Source: a virus
Strand: one strand, 5' to 3'
Virus record (IMG/VR): IMGVR_UViG_3300035698_025451
Coordinates: 1 to 22,787 of that record
DNA length: 22,787 nucleotides
The notes below the pieces were generated by a model. That model was not told the origin of the DNA. It worked only from the letters and a program-made list of their open reading frames with translations, and searched no databases. Positions 1 to 8,662 of this stretch are shown here, piece by piece. A program made the translations under genes and the position numbers. The first letter of the stretch is position 1. Every line of letters begins with the position of its first letter.

Positions 1-3000
1 CAAGTGTTATCATCACCGTCTATCGCATAGTCCCTTATTGTCTCTGTGTTATTGCCATATGTTATCATATTCGAATCTATCACTGTTTCAGGAGTGGGTA
101 ATTGCAATTGAACCTTGTCTACTTTTACATAAAAGGCTGGGATTGTTACGGTCTCTTTTGTGGCCGTATCTACAATATATTCATATGTCCCCAAGTGCCA
201 CACATCTGTATTGTCTAAATAAAGAACGCATGTTAACGTTCCAGTAAAGACACTATTCCATACTTCACTTGAATAATCGCTCCCAAACGTATAAATGCTT
301 CCTAAATTATCCGATGGCTCATAATCCATATATGCTTCTGGGGAAGGAACTGTTTCGTTTTGAACATTTGCCGGAATTTGAAGAACAATGTTTTCTACTG
401 TCATTGCCAGACCCGCCCGATAAAATGTTATTACGGAATTCGGATCTACCTTATAAGGAAACCTTATTTGGTTCCTGTCTGTTCTACCCCATGTTTCAAC
501 GCTGCCTTCTTCTTTTGCTATATAACTTACACCAATAAGAGGAATGTTTGGGGCGGTAGTATCTCCCCCCTCTTGAACTAATAATGTATCACCTATGTAT
601 AATTTTGGTTTATGTGGATATGTTAATATTTGAGACACCCTATCATCATCAAGATTTGCCTCACCTACTGTATAAATATAATATTCTCCCGTTGAATCGG
701 TCGCAACATGCCGAAGTGCGACTCCATTTGCAAAAGATATATAATTAGCATCTCCTCCAACCAAAAGACTTCCACTGTTCTCACTATCATCAAGGTCTAA
801 CATTAAATTATGAGGGGCAGAGTTTTCCCCGAATAAAACTACTCTTGTATATATCTCTTCGTCTGCTATCCAATTAATAGATTTTTTGAGTTTTAATTCA
901 TAATCTTCTGTGTCCTTTTGATACAAATAACTGGCCCATATTTTATCACTTCCAACAGTTCTAATAATATAATTTGGAGCGACAATTTTCCTTAACGCAG
1001 TAACACAATCAAATCTATTCTTATATTTGTCAATTTTAAATTCTATACCATTAATTTGAATCCCAGTTGCTTGTAACGTCTTAAATGTATAAGACACATT
1101 ATATGATAGTGTCTCTACTCCAGCATAAGCACTATCAAGCACAATAAACCCAAATCTTTGTGCAATTTTATTAGAAGCAGTGTCTGAATTTGGTAAACGA
1201 GTAATTGTAAACCCTCCTGGAATTGTAAAATCTCCAGAAATCATATCGTCGGTTATGTTGTTATAATCAAAATACCAAACCCTATTTGCTTCATAATATT
1301 GATTCGCAGAGGCAGGAACCATATGCGGTACAGCAACTGTTCCCTGCGTCCCTCTTGTGCATCCCTGGAACGATGGTTGATAATACTGATTAACCGTACT
1401 ATCATTCTCTCCATACCCATTAAGATCAGAATCAAATTGTCCCCTGACACATCCTGTTAAATTATTTCCTGCTTTTCCAGCATAATATATTATTTCCTCG
1501 TTATTTATCTGAATATATCCAGACGAATCAAATCCAGACGCATCTGTTAATGAAATTGTTGTATCATCATAATCAATGTTAGCAGACAACGTTGTAGTAG
1601 ACACGGTTCCAGTGCCAGTCTTGGAAGTATAACTTATAACCTCTTCCCCTATCCTAATTTTTCCAGCAGAATCAAAAGCATCCGTATCATTTACCCAAAT
1701 TATTGTAGCAGCCGAGGTTAAATCCTTTTTAAGTTGCGTTTTGGCATCTATTGTTATTGCCGATGAATTAGGTATCAGGTTATCATAAGATCTTCCTTCC
1801 CAATTTGAAAGAGTTTCCAATATGTTGGTTGAAGTAAACACCTGGTTACCATATCCGTCTGGTTCTGTTATTATCTCCTCTAATATATCCTCAATATAAT
1901 TCGCCGTTGATAAATCATAATAACTATAATTAACAACAATATAATAATTTTCAATATTTATAGCAGAACCCAATACTAATTGTCCTGTTTCATATTTAAT
2001 TTCATATCCAGTCCATACAGGATCTATTCTCCCCTCTTTTGTATTCCATACCCTAAGGGTTGGCGGCGGAATATTAGCTATGTTTGAATTATTAAAATTA
2101 AACACCTGGGCATGGTCTGTATAACTACTCATCTCTATTGCGGTTAATCTTTCGTTGTTTATGTCTGTCTTTGTTGATTCAAAAACCTTATCAATTTGCA
2201 TGTCCTCAAGTTTAACTATCTTATCAAGACATTTTAATGCTACAACACTATTTCCTGCCGAGGCTTGAGGATTAGATTGTCGCACATACCCAGTAAATTT
2301 TGTAAATAATTCTCGGTTTCCTTTTACTAACATACCCTCTTTAAGTTCTATCTCATCCCCAAAGTTTATCTTTTGTGCTGATATCACTTGTTCCGCAGGT
2401 TGTTCTTCAGGCTCAACTATTATACTGCTTAATGTTGATACCTCTGCATCGGTTAATGCTGAATTGTATATGGCAAAATTATCTATTTTACCATTTGAAC
2501 AACCACTATATGTGTCAGGACCATATGCGGGTGACGCTGGGGACGAACCTATTAAAAAGTCAGGGTTGTCAATAGGATTAACAGTCATACCAGATCCATC
2601 ATATGAACCAACATTCACACCATCCACAAATAAATCTAATTGTTTCGTTGTTCCGTTCCATCTTAAACATATTTTATACCATACATTATTGTCTGGAATA
2701 CATCCACCATTTAAGATTTGTATATATGAAAAGCCCGGCTTCTGAGCAAAAAATTGTGCTCGCAATCCTGTCCCATAATTTTCCGTTAACCAAAACCCAC
2801 CACGAGTCACTCCAACAAGATCGGACATACAAAATAAAGCAGGACTCATAGAATACCATGCCGATCTGTTATATGCTAAAATTATAGTAAAACCACTATT
2901 TATTAAATTATGAAACCCAGGTCTAATTCCACAGCTTATGGCACTAGCCTTGCCAGGAAGATTACTCGTCATAAAATAACCTGCCCGCCCAGTTTCCCCT

Positions 3001-3362
3001 GCCTCAACCGTGTTTGGTAAATTTATACCCTTGGCAGTACCATGAAAGTTACTTCCAGAGGAATCAACAGCCTCTCCAGTCGCTCCATCCCAATAATCTT
3101 CGTCCATTTTATAAAGAGCTATTGGTTGTGGAATATCTTCAGGGGTAGGTTGCTGAATTTCCTGTTCCGCCAACTCTATAGAATATTTACCTTGGTTATT
3201 ATCAAGAGAAACGGTCATTGATGCTGCACCAAAATCACGATTATACGAATTCTGATACGAGATAGGTTTAATTAAACCACCATTAAGCCTAATCTCGCTT
3301 ATGATTTGCACATTTTTATTTGTTAAAGCTTCCTCGGCCTCAATTGATAATCTTCTTGACAT
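1..3362 (-). CDS. Tail hub / tail-tip adhesin with inserted LamG-like domain (3' end beyond window)
   Basis: Open from ATG at 3362 to the window edge (1,120 codons, no stop). AGAGGT lies 10 bases before the ATG. Residues ~1-65 and ~325-400 look like the two halves of a siphovirus tail-hub domain: a 'SMTVSLDNNQGKYS' strand, later 'LFTKFTGYVRQ' and 'VVALKCLDKIVKLE'. Between them residues ~81-313 form a LamG/concanavalin-like jelly roll ('ALYKMDE', 'DSSGSNFHGT', 'WYKICLRWNGTTKQLDLFVDG', 'KIDNFAIYNSALTDAEV'), bounded by Pro/Glu/Gln-rich linkers. Residues ~554-641 carry two copies of a phage beta-repeat ('DSAGKIRIGEEVISYT', 'DSSGYIQINNEEIIYY'). The last residues visible, 'AIDGDDNT', resemble the opening of an F5/8 type C (discoidin) domain. 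It probably acts at the tail tip, attaching the baseplate and binding host surface glycans. Domain names are inferred by eye; the tail location follows from gene order. Confidence 0.8.
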   Translation of the reverse strand, partial: MSRRLSIEAEEALTNKNVQIISEIRLNGGLIKPISYQNSYNRDFGAASMTVSLDNNQGKYSIELAEQEIQQPTPEDIPQPIALYKMDEDYWDGATGEAVDSSGSNFHGTAKGINLPNTVEAGETGRAGYFMTSNLPGKASAISCGIRPGFHNLINSGFTIILAYNRSAWYSMSPALFCMSDLVGVTRGGFWLTENYGTGLRAQFFAQKPGFSYIQILNGGCIPDNNVWYKICLRWNGTTKQLDLFVDGVNVGSYDGSGMTVNPIDNPDFLIGSSPASPAYGPDTYSGCSNGKIDNFAIYNSALTDAEVSTLSSIIVEPEEQPAEQVISAQKINFGDEIELKEGMLVKGNRELFTKFTGYVRQSNPQASAGNSVVALKCLDKIVKLEDMQIDKVFESTKTDINNERLTAIEMSSYTDHAQVFNFNNSNIANIPPPTLRVWNTKEGRIDPVWTGYEIKYETGQLVLGSAINIENYYIVVNYSYYDLSTANYIEDILEEIITEPDGYGNQVFTSTNILETLSNWEGRSYDNLIPNSSAITIDAKTQLKKDLTSAATIIWVNDTDAFDSAGKIRIGEEVISYTSKTGTGTVSTTTLSANIDYDDTTISLTDASGFDSSGYIQINNEEIIYYAGKAGNNLTGCVRGQFDSDLNGYGENDSTVNQYYQPSFQGCTRGTQGTVAVPHMVPASANQYYEANRVWYFDYNNITDDMISGDFTIPGGFTITRLPNSDTASNKIAQRFGFIVLDSAYAGVETLSYNVSYTFKTLQATGIQINGIEFKIDKYKNRFDCVTALRKIVAPNYIIRTVGSDKIWASYLYQKDTEDYELKLKKSINWIADEEIYTRVVLFGENSAPHNLMLDLDDSENSGSLLVGGDANYISFANGVALRHVATDSTGEYYIYTVGEANLDDDRVSQILTYPHKPKLYIGDTLLVQEGGDTTAPNIPLIGVSYIAKEEGSVETWGRTDRNQIRFPYKVDPNSVITFYRAGLAMTVENIVLQIPANVQNETVPSPEAYMDYEPSDNLGSIYTFGSDYSSEVWNSVFTGTLTCVLYLDNTDVWHLGTYEYIVDTATKETVTIPAFYVKVDKVQLQLPTPETVIDSNMITYGNNTETIRDYAIDGDDNT

Positions 3363-3377
3363 AATTGTTCATACCTC

Positions 3378-3431
3378 TTAGATGAATTTTCTACCATCCT
3401 TTTCCTTTTTACATTTTGGGCAATTCTTCAT
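3378..3431 (-). CDS. 17-codon zinc-knuckle micro-ORF, possible remnant of an HNH endonuclease N-terminus
   Basis: The ATG is one base after the stop of the upstream tail gene, with GGAG 9 bases before it. It encodes MKNCPKCKKEKDGRKFI and then stops. The CxxC pattern followed by Lys-rich sequence and a Phe matches the opening of the zinc-ribbon type HNH proteins found in phages, and resembles the start of the HNH gene just upstream (CYKCGMKKDITKF). It may be a decayed endonuclease fragment or a tiny translated peptide. No function is assigned. Translation is plausible because it is perfectly placed in the operon, but nothing proves it. Confidence 0.35.
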   Translation of the reverse strand: MKNCPKCKKEKDGRKFI

Positions 3432-3432
3432 G

Positions 3433-3861
3433 CTAACAATCTCCAGAACCATCCACGTCAAACTGTTTAAGTGTAATAACTAACGTATATAACTGATTTA
3501 AACCAGTCATTTTATAATTTTTATTAATGTTTTTTATATACCCCTCAAAAACTTCCCCCGTATGTGTTGTTATTCGTATTCCTGTGGTATTTCTTGTATA
3601 TCCTTGTAGTTTACTAATCATTTCATCTGTAACAGTGAGCGGGGAAGCATTGAATTTAATATCCCCTTTTATAAACTCAACTTCTGGCGTAACTTTTGCT
3701 TCGTCTCCATCATACAACTTAACAAACGTAGAATTAGAAATCGTGTCCTGCGATATTTCCTGGGTTGAACTTGGGAATTTAACTGCAGAACCATCTGCAT
3801 ATAAATCTGTCTCCCATGTCGGAGTAACATCATTTAAATTATATATTTCAAGGCTCCACAT
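3433..3861 (-). CDS. Small tail protein between tape measure and hub
   Basis: 142 residues, ATG start with AAGGGAG five bases upstream, a site that lies inside the 3' end of the HNH gene. The first 28 bases overlap the HNH coding end. The sequence is beta-rich ('VKLYDGDEAKVTPEVEFIKGDIKF', 'RITTHTGEVFEGYIKNINKNY', 'LYTLVITLKQFDVDG') without membrane segments or enzymatic motifs. The position after the tape measure and before the hub is where siphophages encode the distal tail protein or small tail-tip parts, so a structural role in the tail tip is inferred from order alone. It is shorter than a typical distal tail protein (usually over 200 residues), so I do not assign that name. Confidence 0.7.
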   Translation of the reverse strand: MWSLEIYNLNDVTPTWETDLYADGSAVKFPSSTQEISQDTISNSTFVKLYDGDEAKVTPEVEFIKGDIKFNASPLTVTDEMISKLQGYTRNTTGIRITTHTGEVFEGYIKNINKNYKMTGLNQLYTLVITLKQFDVDGSGDC

Positions 3862-4637
3862 ATTAACTCCCTTTTAATTGTCAAAAACTTACACCACCTA
3901 TTTCTTCTTGCACTATTTTTAGAGTGACAACTTTTACATAATGGAATCAGATTATATTCATTATTATTATATTTATCATAATCTATATGATGAACATCTA
4001 ATTTTTGCTTCAATTCAGATTCCAATATACCACATTCTATACATACATGATTAAATGCTGATCTTATTTTTTCTCTCAGGTCCCTATTAAACCCAGGACC
4101 ATATATTTTATCAGATTTTTTAACCTTCCATGCGGGAGAATTACTTCCCGACAAATATTTACGTTGATATAATATATGACATTTTCTGTTACAAAAATGA
4201 TGTTTTGCTCTTCTCGCAAAATGTTTTGCTACCAGAACATCTTTTCCACACCAATCACATATAAATTTGACCTTACCACCTTTCCAATGAGGATTATTTT
4301 TCCCAAAAAAATTTGTATGATTAAGACTCATTTTTAATTTTGTTTTATCACCGAACTTCTTGCCCGAATTTGCCCCAACCCTACCAAGCCAATAACTTCT
4401 TTCGCCTAACTGAGAATGTTTTTGACAGTATTTTGCATTTTTAGTTATAAGAACATTACATTTTCCATAAATACATCTATTATTAAAAGCCTTTTTCCTT
4501 TCAAACGAATATTTCATACCATATTTAGAAATGCAATCCTTACAAAAACCACCATGTCCATCTTTTCTTTTTCTATTTATATGGAATTTGGTTATATCTT
4601 TTTTCATCCCACATTTATAACATCTTTTAATTAACAC
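3834..4637 (-). CDS. HNH endonuclease with zinc ribbons (homing type)
   Basis: 267 residues from a GTG start whose G is shared with the TAG stop of the tape measure gene; AAGGAG sits about 7 bases upstream, inside that gene. Zinc ligands are visible as C6/C9 with C32/C35, and C127/C130 with C149/C153. 'NPHWKGGK' at 115-122 is a NUMOD3-like DNA-binding motif. The nuclease core at ~188-250 has C199/C202, the catalytic 'DVHHIDYD' (H216/H217), the Asn of 'NEYNLIPLC' and the 'CKSCHSKN' ligands, i.e. a complete HNH. Such genes are free-standing mobile endonucleases in phage genomes; no flanking intron is apparent because both neighbours are intact. Its C-terminus overlaps the next gene start by 28 bases. 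All key residues appear present, so it is probably active. Confidence 0.93.
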   Translation of the reverse strand: MLIKRCYKCGMKKDITKFHINRKRKDGHGGFCKDCISKYGMKYSFERKKAFNNRCIYGKCNVLITKNAKYCQKHSQLGERSYWLGRVGANSGKKFGDKTKLKMSLNHTNFFGKNNPHWKGGKVKFICDWCGKDVLVAKHFARRAKHHFCNRKCHILYQRKYLSGSNSPAWKVKKSDKIYGPGFNRDLREKIRSAFNHVCIECGILESELKQKLDVHHIDYDKYNNNEYNLIPLCKSCHSKNSARRNRWCKFLTIKRELICGALKYII

Positions 4638-7600
4638 TAATCGACTCCTTGATACATTCTTGAGCTATTTATTGAAAAAGCATTCTCAAGAGCACTTACA
4701 ACATCCTCTCCTGTCGCTTCATCACCAACTGTTATATTTATACTATCAACAGATACATTGGTCCCCATGGTAAATCTTGAGCTGGCTGGTAAAATTGGTT
4801 CTCCACCATGAGCAACAATTACTTGAGGTTCCCCTATGGCTCCTGGCACAATTCCTCCATTGGCAAAATGTGGTAAATTTTGGAAATAATAAGATTCTGG
4901 CAATGGATAAGGTTCTATTTTATCCCTGATATCTGTTAATATTCTATTAGATATGGCCAGTTTTGCATTTGTTGTATTTATGGCAGAGGTTATGGTTGTT
5001 GTTCTTTTGTCCTCGTCCTCCTTGTCTCCCTCAAACCAGCTTCCAATTTCTTTTCCAAGTATTGTAGATATAAGTGTAATACCTATTTTCGCCCACCACG
5101 GAGCTGACAATGCCTCCGAAATAGCAAGCCCTGCTGTAGCACCTATTGTAGCACCAATTTGTTTTGCTTCGGAATCTGCTGTTGCAGCAAATGCTACCCC
5201 AATTAATACACCTGTTCCTGTACCTATTAAATCCTTTGTTTTCTCCCAATCAGTGTCTGATTTTTTTTGGGCCCCACCTAGTCGTTTTATGTCATCTTTA
5301 GAGAGGAAATTACCAAACCCCTTTTTCTTTTCCTTCTCAAATGCTTCAAATGCCTTGGTAATTGCCCCAGATATTACCCCGCCAACCACATCTATTGTTT
5401 TACTTACTAAAGTTACACTAACTAATGTATCTAATATTTGTTTTCTAATTCCTCTAAAGAATTTAGCAAGAACCCCTCCCATTTCATCAATACCAACTAC
5501 TGATAATAATGATTTAGCAAGTTCATCTGTAAGTTCAATTGTTTCCATAACAGCTGGACTCATTTTTTCAAGAACCAGGGTTCTCTCTAATATATTTGTT
5601 GTTGTTTTCTGTATCGCAGTTTTTAGCTCTTGTTCTTTTTGAATAGAATTAAGAATAATTTTATATGATTCCCTCTCTTTCTCGCTAAGTTCCTCTTCCG
5701 AACCAGAGAGCTTTCTTAATGCTTCATTATAATCCATAGTAGCATATACACCAAAAACCGTAAGATTTTTTATTTCTCTTCGAGAATTAACAAGAGAATC
5801 TAACTGTTTTTTTAATCGTAATTGCAATATAGATTCGGCAACAATACTTCTGTTTGCCTCTTTTCGTGTAATAGTATATTCTCTTTGAGCCTTATTAATA
5901 CCTCTTAAATGTTCAATCTCTGTTTGTTCTAGTAATGATAATTGTTTGGTTCCTTCGTTTGTTACTTCGTATTCCTGATTCATTAACTTTTGAGCAATAG
6001 TAACAGCTTTAACACTATTATGGAGAACCGTCATGGATGCATCTAATTTATCATTAACTTCCACATCAGAACTAGCAACGTCCTGTGATTTTTTAAGCTC
6101 TATTCGAAGAATTTTAAGAATATTTATTAATTCTTCTTTACTCCTTTCCTCTACTCCAACAATCCTTGATGTTGGAGCGTCACCCTCGTCTGGAGCAGTT
6201 AACCCATAAAGTTCTTCCTCTCGAAGTTTGATTAATCCCTTTAACCATTTAACTTGGTTTTGAGCTTCCGCCTGCATCTCTTTATTGTGCTTTTTATATG
6301 CCTTAAGGGCATCTTCCCCTGTCTCAACTTCCCCAAAAATACTTGGTCTGCTTTTCCTTAGATCTTCTACCCATTTTGCAATTTTTATATGCGATTCTAT
6401 AACTTCCTCCGCCACCAGCTTTCCTTCTTTCATCTTTCTAATCTCTTTTTCAATTTTACCAGTTAACGATGATATAGAATTTCCTGTTTTGTCTGATTCG
6501 TCCGCCATTTTATGTAAATTTTTACTTCCTAATACTGCGGCAATCGCCAAATCCACCGCCACAAAAGCTATCCCACCAAGAGCAATTTTCGTACTTATCG
6601 CAGTCCATTTTACTTTTTCTAAAGATGCTCTTATAGCATTTATGGCAATAACTAATCCATAACCCACAGCTGTTACAATAGCAATCGTTCCACCAATCAT
6701 TACAACCGCAGGATTTAACGCATTTAATACATCTAAAAAATCAGTAGCAACAGAAACTACCCCGTACATTGCTCCCTGTAATCCACCCTTCCCAATCCCC
6801 AGCGAAGCTTCTTGGAATTTTGCCTTTGCTTGTTCAACCATCTTTGCCAATGAGGTCATAATAATTTCATTACGTTTTGCTGCTTCCCCAGCAGAATCCA
6901 TTGAAATACTAACACCATCTTGAACCCGTTTCCAATTAGACATTAAAGCATAAAATTTATCTACCTGTCTTACTCCTGCCATTCTCTGTGCTAAATGCCG
7001 CCTGTCTGCAAGGCTCAAGGTTTCCCATTTTCCAGCTAATTCACCAAGAACTTCCATCAAATCTCTGAACCCACTCCTTGTTGTTGCAACTACTCCAGCA
7101 AGGTTATATAAATCATCTATTGTTTTAGGTCTATATGCCCTAACGAGAATCATTCTTACGGCACGACCTATTTCCGATCCGCCCCTTCTGGTCTTTTCAA
7201 TCATTGCCGCCATCATCGACGCTGTTTCAGATACATTAAGCCCAAATTCCTTAGCAGTAGAACCAGCTATTTGCATACCTGTCGCAATTTCCGAAGTAGA
7301 AGCAGCAAACCTAGCATCAAGAGCCACAAGGACATCAATTACTTTTATTGAATCCTCTGCTTCTAAATTAAATTGGTTTAGTACTGCCGTAAGGAATGAG
7401 GTCGATTCTGCGGCTTTTAATCCAGAAACATTACTAAGCATTAAAGACGCATTCATTAATTTATTAATTTCAACAGTTGTTTTACCCTGCCTTGCCCATA
7501 ATATCATACCATCAACAATCTTATTTATGGCAAATCCATATTTACTCCCCAATTCTATTGCATCATCCCCAAGTTTATTAACTTCAGTGGCAGAAGCCAG

Positions 7601-8662
7601 CGTCACGGCCCGAATCTCTGTTAAGCTCTTATTAACGTCATATATTGCCTTTCCTACGGCCGCAAACCCACTAACAACCAATCTTATAGCCCTATACAAT
7701 ACAAACCAACCAACAGCCCATTTAGCCATATTTAACACGTTTCTACCCATTTGTCGTTCTTGTTTATGATATTGTTGTGTTAAGTTTGCTAAATCTTTTT
7801 TCTCACCTTTTGTTAATGTAATCCCTCTTTGTTGAAGTTGTAAATATTTTGAAATTTGCCTTCTAGTTAATGTTATTGATTTTCCAAGTGCTTGTTCTTC
7901 AGCCCTGACCCCAGCCAGGTCTCTTCTCATTTGATTATGGGGATTTTGAAGTGAGTTTAAGGAACTTATTTGACTTTTATTAAGCTGTAACCCATCTGCT
8001 TGTGCTTTAGATAATAGTTGTATTTGTTGAGTTCTGGCAGTATCCATCTGACCAGTTTTCTTCCCCTGGGTAGCAACTTCTTGTAATTTTTTCTTTAAGG
8101 ATTCTTCGGTATGTGCTTGACCATTGACTTGTTTTACTAATAATTCCCGTGTTTTGAGTTCGCCTTGAAATGCTCTGGTACGACGACTTATTATTTGTTC
8201 CCCTTTTTTTATTCCTTCCTGATGTTTAACCAAAGCATCACCATGCTCTTTAACCATTCTTCTATTATATTTTAAACTTCCAGAACTATCATCAATCCTT
8301 GATTGATAATCTCCTAACTTTTTTGTTTCGTCTTTTATTCCTTCTTTATGTTGTGTTATCGATCTGCCAGCTTCGTCTATCCTTTTTTTATTAGACATTA
8401 ATGAACTATTAACCCTCATAAGACTCTTGGTTTCTTTGCCATTTAAAATAGACATATCACTTATAACTTTACCAACTTTTGTATTAGACGCTGCATATTG
8501 CTCGCTTATACCAGTAGCACCTCGCATAGCTTCTGCGTTTGTTACAGTTCCACTCGCAAGATCTTTAAGCCTAGCATGGGTTCTCGTAAGGCTACGTTCA
8601 ACTACCTGTGCCCCTTGAACACTCATCATAAAAAGCAAGTTAATATTATTTTGTACTGCCAT
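4637..8662 (-). CDS. Tail tape measure protein
   Basis: 1,341 residues, by far the longest complete gene here. ATG start with AAGGA six bases upstream; its A overlaps the stop of the -1 extension of the chaperone gene. Residues ~1-310 are charged, helical and coiled-coil-like. Residues ~340-625 match the phage minor tail / tape measure family (PhageMin_Tail style: 'LTEIRAVTLASATEVNKLGDDA', 'TSEIATGMQIAGSTAKEFG', 'MAAMIEKTRRGGSEIGRAVR'). Hydrophobic segments occur near 312-340, 650-675 and 693-712, plus a glycine-rich one near 1145-1210. The C-terminal 'FANGGIVPGAIGEPQVIVAHGGEPIL' type motif is typical of tape measures. It sets tail length and probably leaves with the DNA to help cross the cell envelope. 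Confidence 0.95.
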   Translation of the reverse strand: MAVQNNINLLFMMSVQGAQVVERSLTRTHARLKDLASGTVTNAEAMRGATGISEQYAASNTKVGKVISDMSILNGKETKSLMRVNSSLMSNKKRIDEAGRSITQHKEGIKDETKKLGDYQSRIDDSSGSLKYNRRMVKEHGDALVKHQEGIKKGEQIISRRTRAFQGELKTRELLVKQVNGQAHTEESLKKKLQEVATQGKKTGQMDTARTQQIQLLSKAQADGLQLNKSQISSLNSLQNPHNQMRRDLAGVRAEEQALGKSITLTRRQISKYLQLQQRGITLTKGEKKDLANLTQQYHKQERQMGRNVLNMAKWAVGWFVLYRAIRLVVSGFAAVGKAIYDVNKSLTEIRAVTLASATEVNKLGDDAIELGSKYGFAINKIVDGMILWARQGKTTVEINKLMNASLMLSNVSGLKAAESTSFLTAVLNQFNLEAEDSIKVIDVLVALDARFAASTSEIATGMQIAGSTAKEFGLNVSETASMMAAMIEKTRRGGSEIGRAVRMILVRAYRPKTIDDLYNLAGVVATTRSGFRDLMEVLGELAGKWETLSLADRRHLAQRMAGVRQVDKFYALMSNWKRVQDGVSISMDSAGEAAKRNEIIMTSLAKMVEQAKAKFQEASLGIGKGGLQGAMYGVVSVATDFLDVLNALNPAVVMIGGTIAIVTAVGYGLVIAINAIRASLEKVKWTAISTKIALGGIAFVAVDLAIAAVLGSKNLHKMADESDKTGNSISSLTGKIEKEIRKMKEGKLVAEEVIESHIKIAKWVEDLRKSRPSIFGEVETGEDALKAYKKHNKEMQAEAQNQVKWLKGLIKLREEELYGLTAPDEGDAPTSRIVGVEERSKEELINILKILRIELKKSQDVASSDVEVNDKLDASMTVLHNSVKAVTIAQKLMNQEYEVTNEGTKQLSLLEQTEIEHLRGINKAQREYTITRKEANRSIVAESILQLRLKKQLDSLVNSRREIKNLTVFGVYATMDYNEALRKLSGSEEELSEKERESYKIILNSIQKEQELKTAIQKTTTNILERTLVLEKMSPAVMETIELTDELAKSLLSVVGIDEMGGVLAKFFRGIRKQILDTLVSVTLVSKTIDVVGGVISGAITKAFEAFEKEKKKGFGNFLSKDDIKRLGGAQKKSDTDWEKTKDLIGTGTGVLIGVAFAATADSEAKQIGATIGATAGLAISEALSAPWWAKIGITLISTILGKEIGSWFEGDKEDEDKRTTTITSAINTTNAKLAISNRILTDIRDKIEPYPLPESYYFQNLPHFANGGIVPGAIGEPQVIVAHGGEPILPASSRFTMGTNVSVDSINITVGDEATGEDVVSALENAFSINSSRMYQGVD

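Noticed and set aside
4953-5642. 229-codon plus-strand open frame opposite the tape measure gene
   Set aside because: Antisense shadow of a well-supported gene, low-complexity Ser/Ala/Val sequence, no Shine-Dalgarno.
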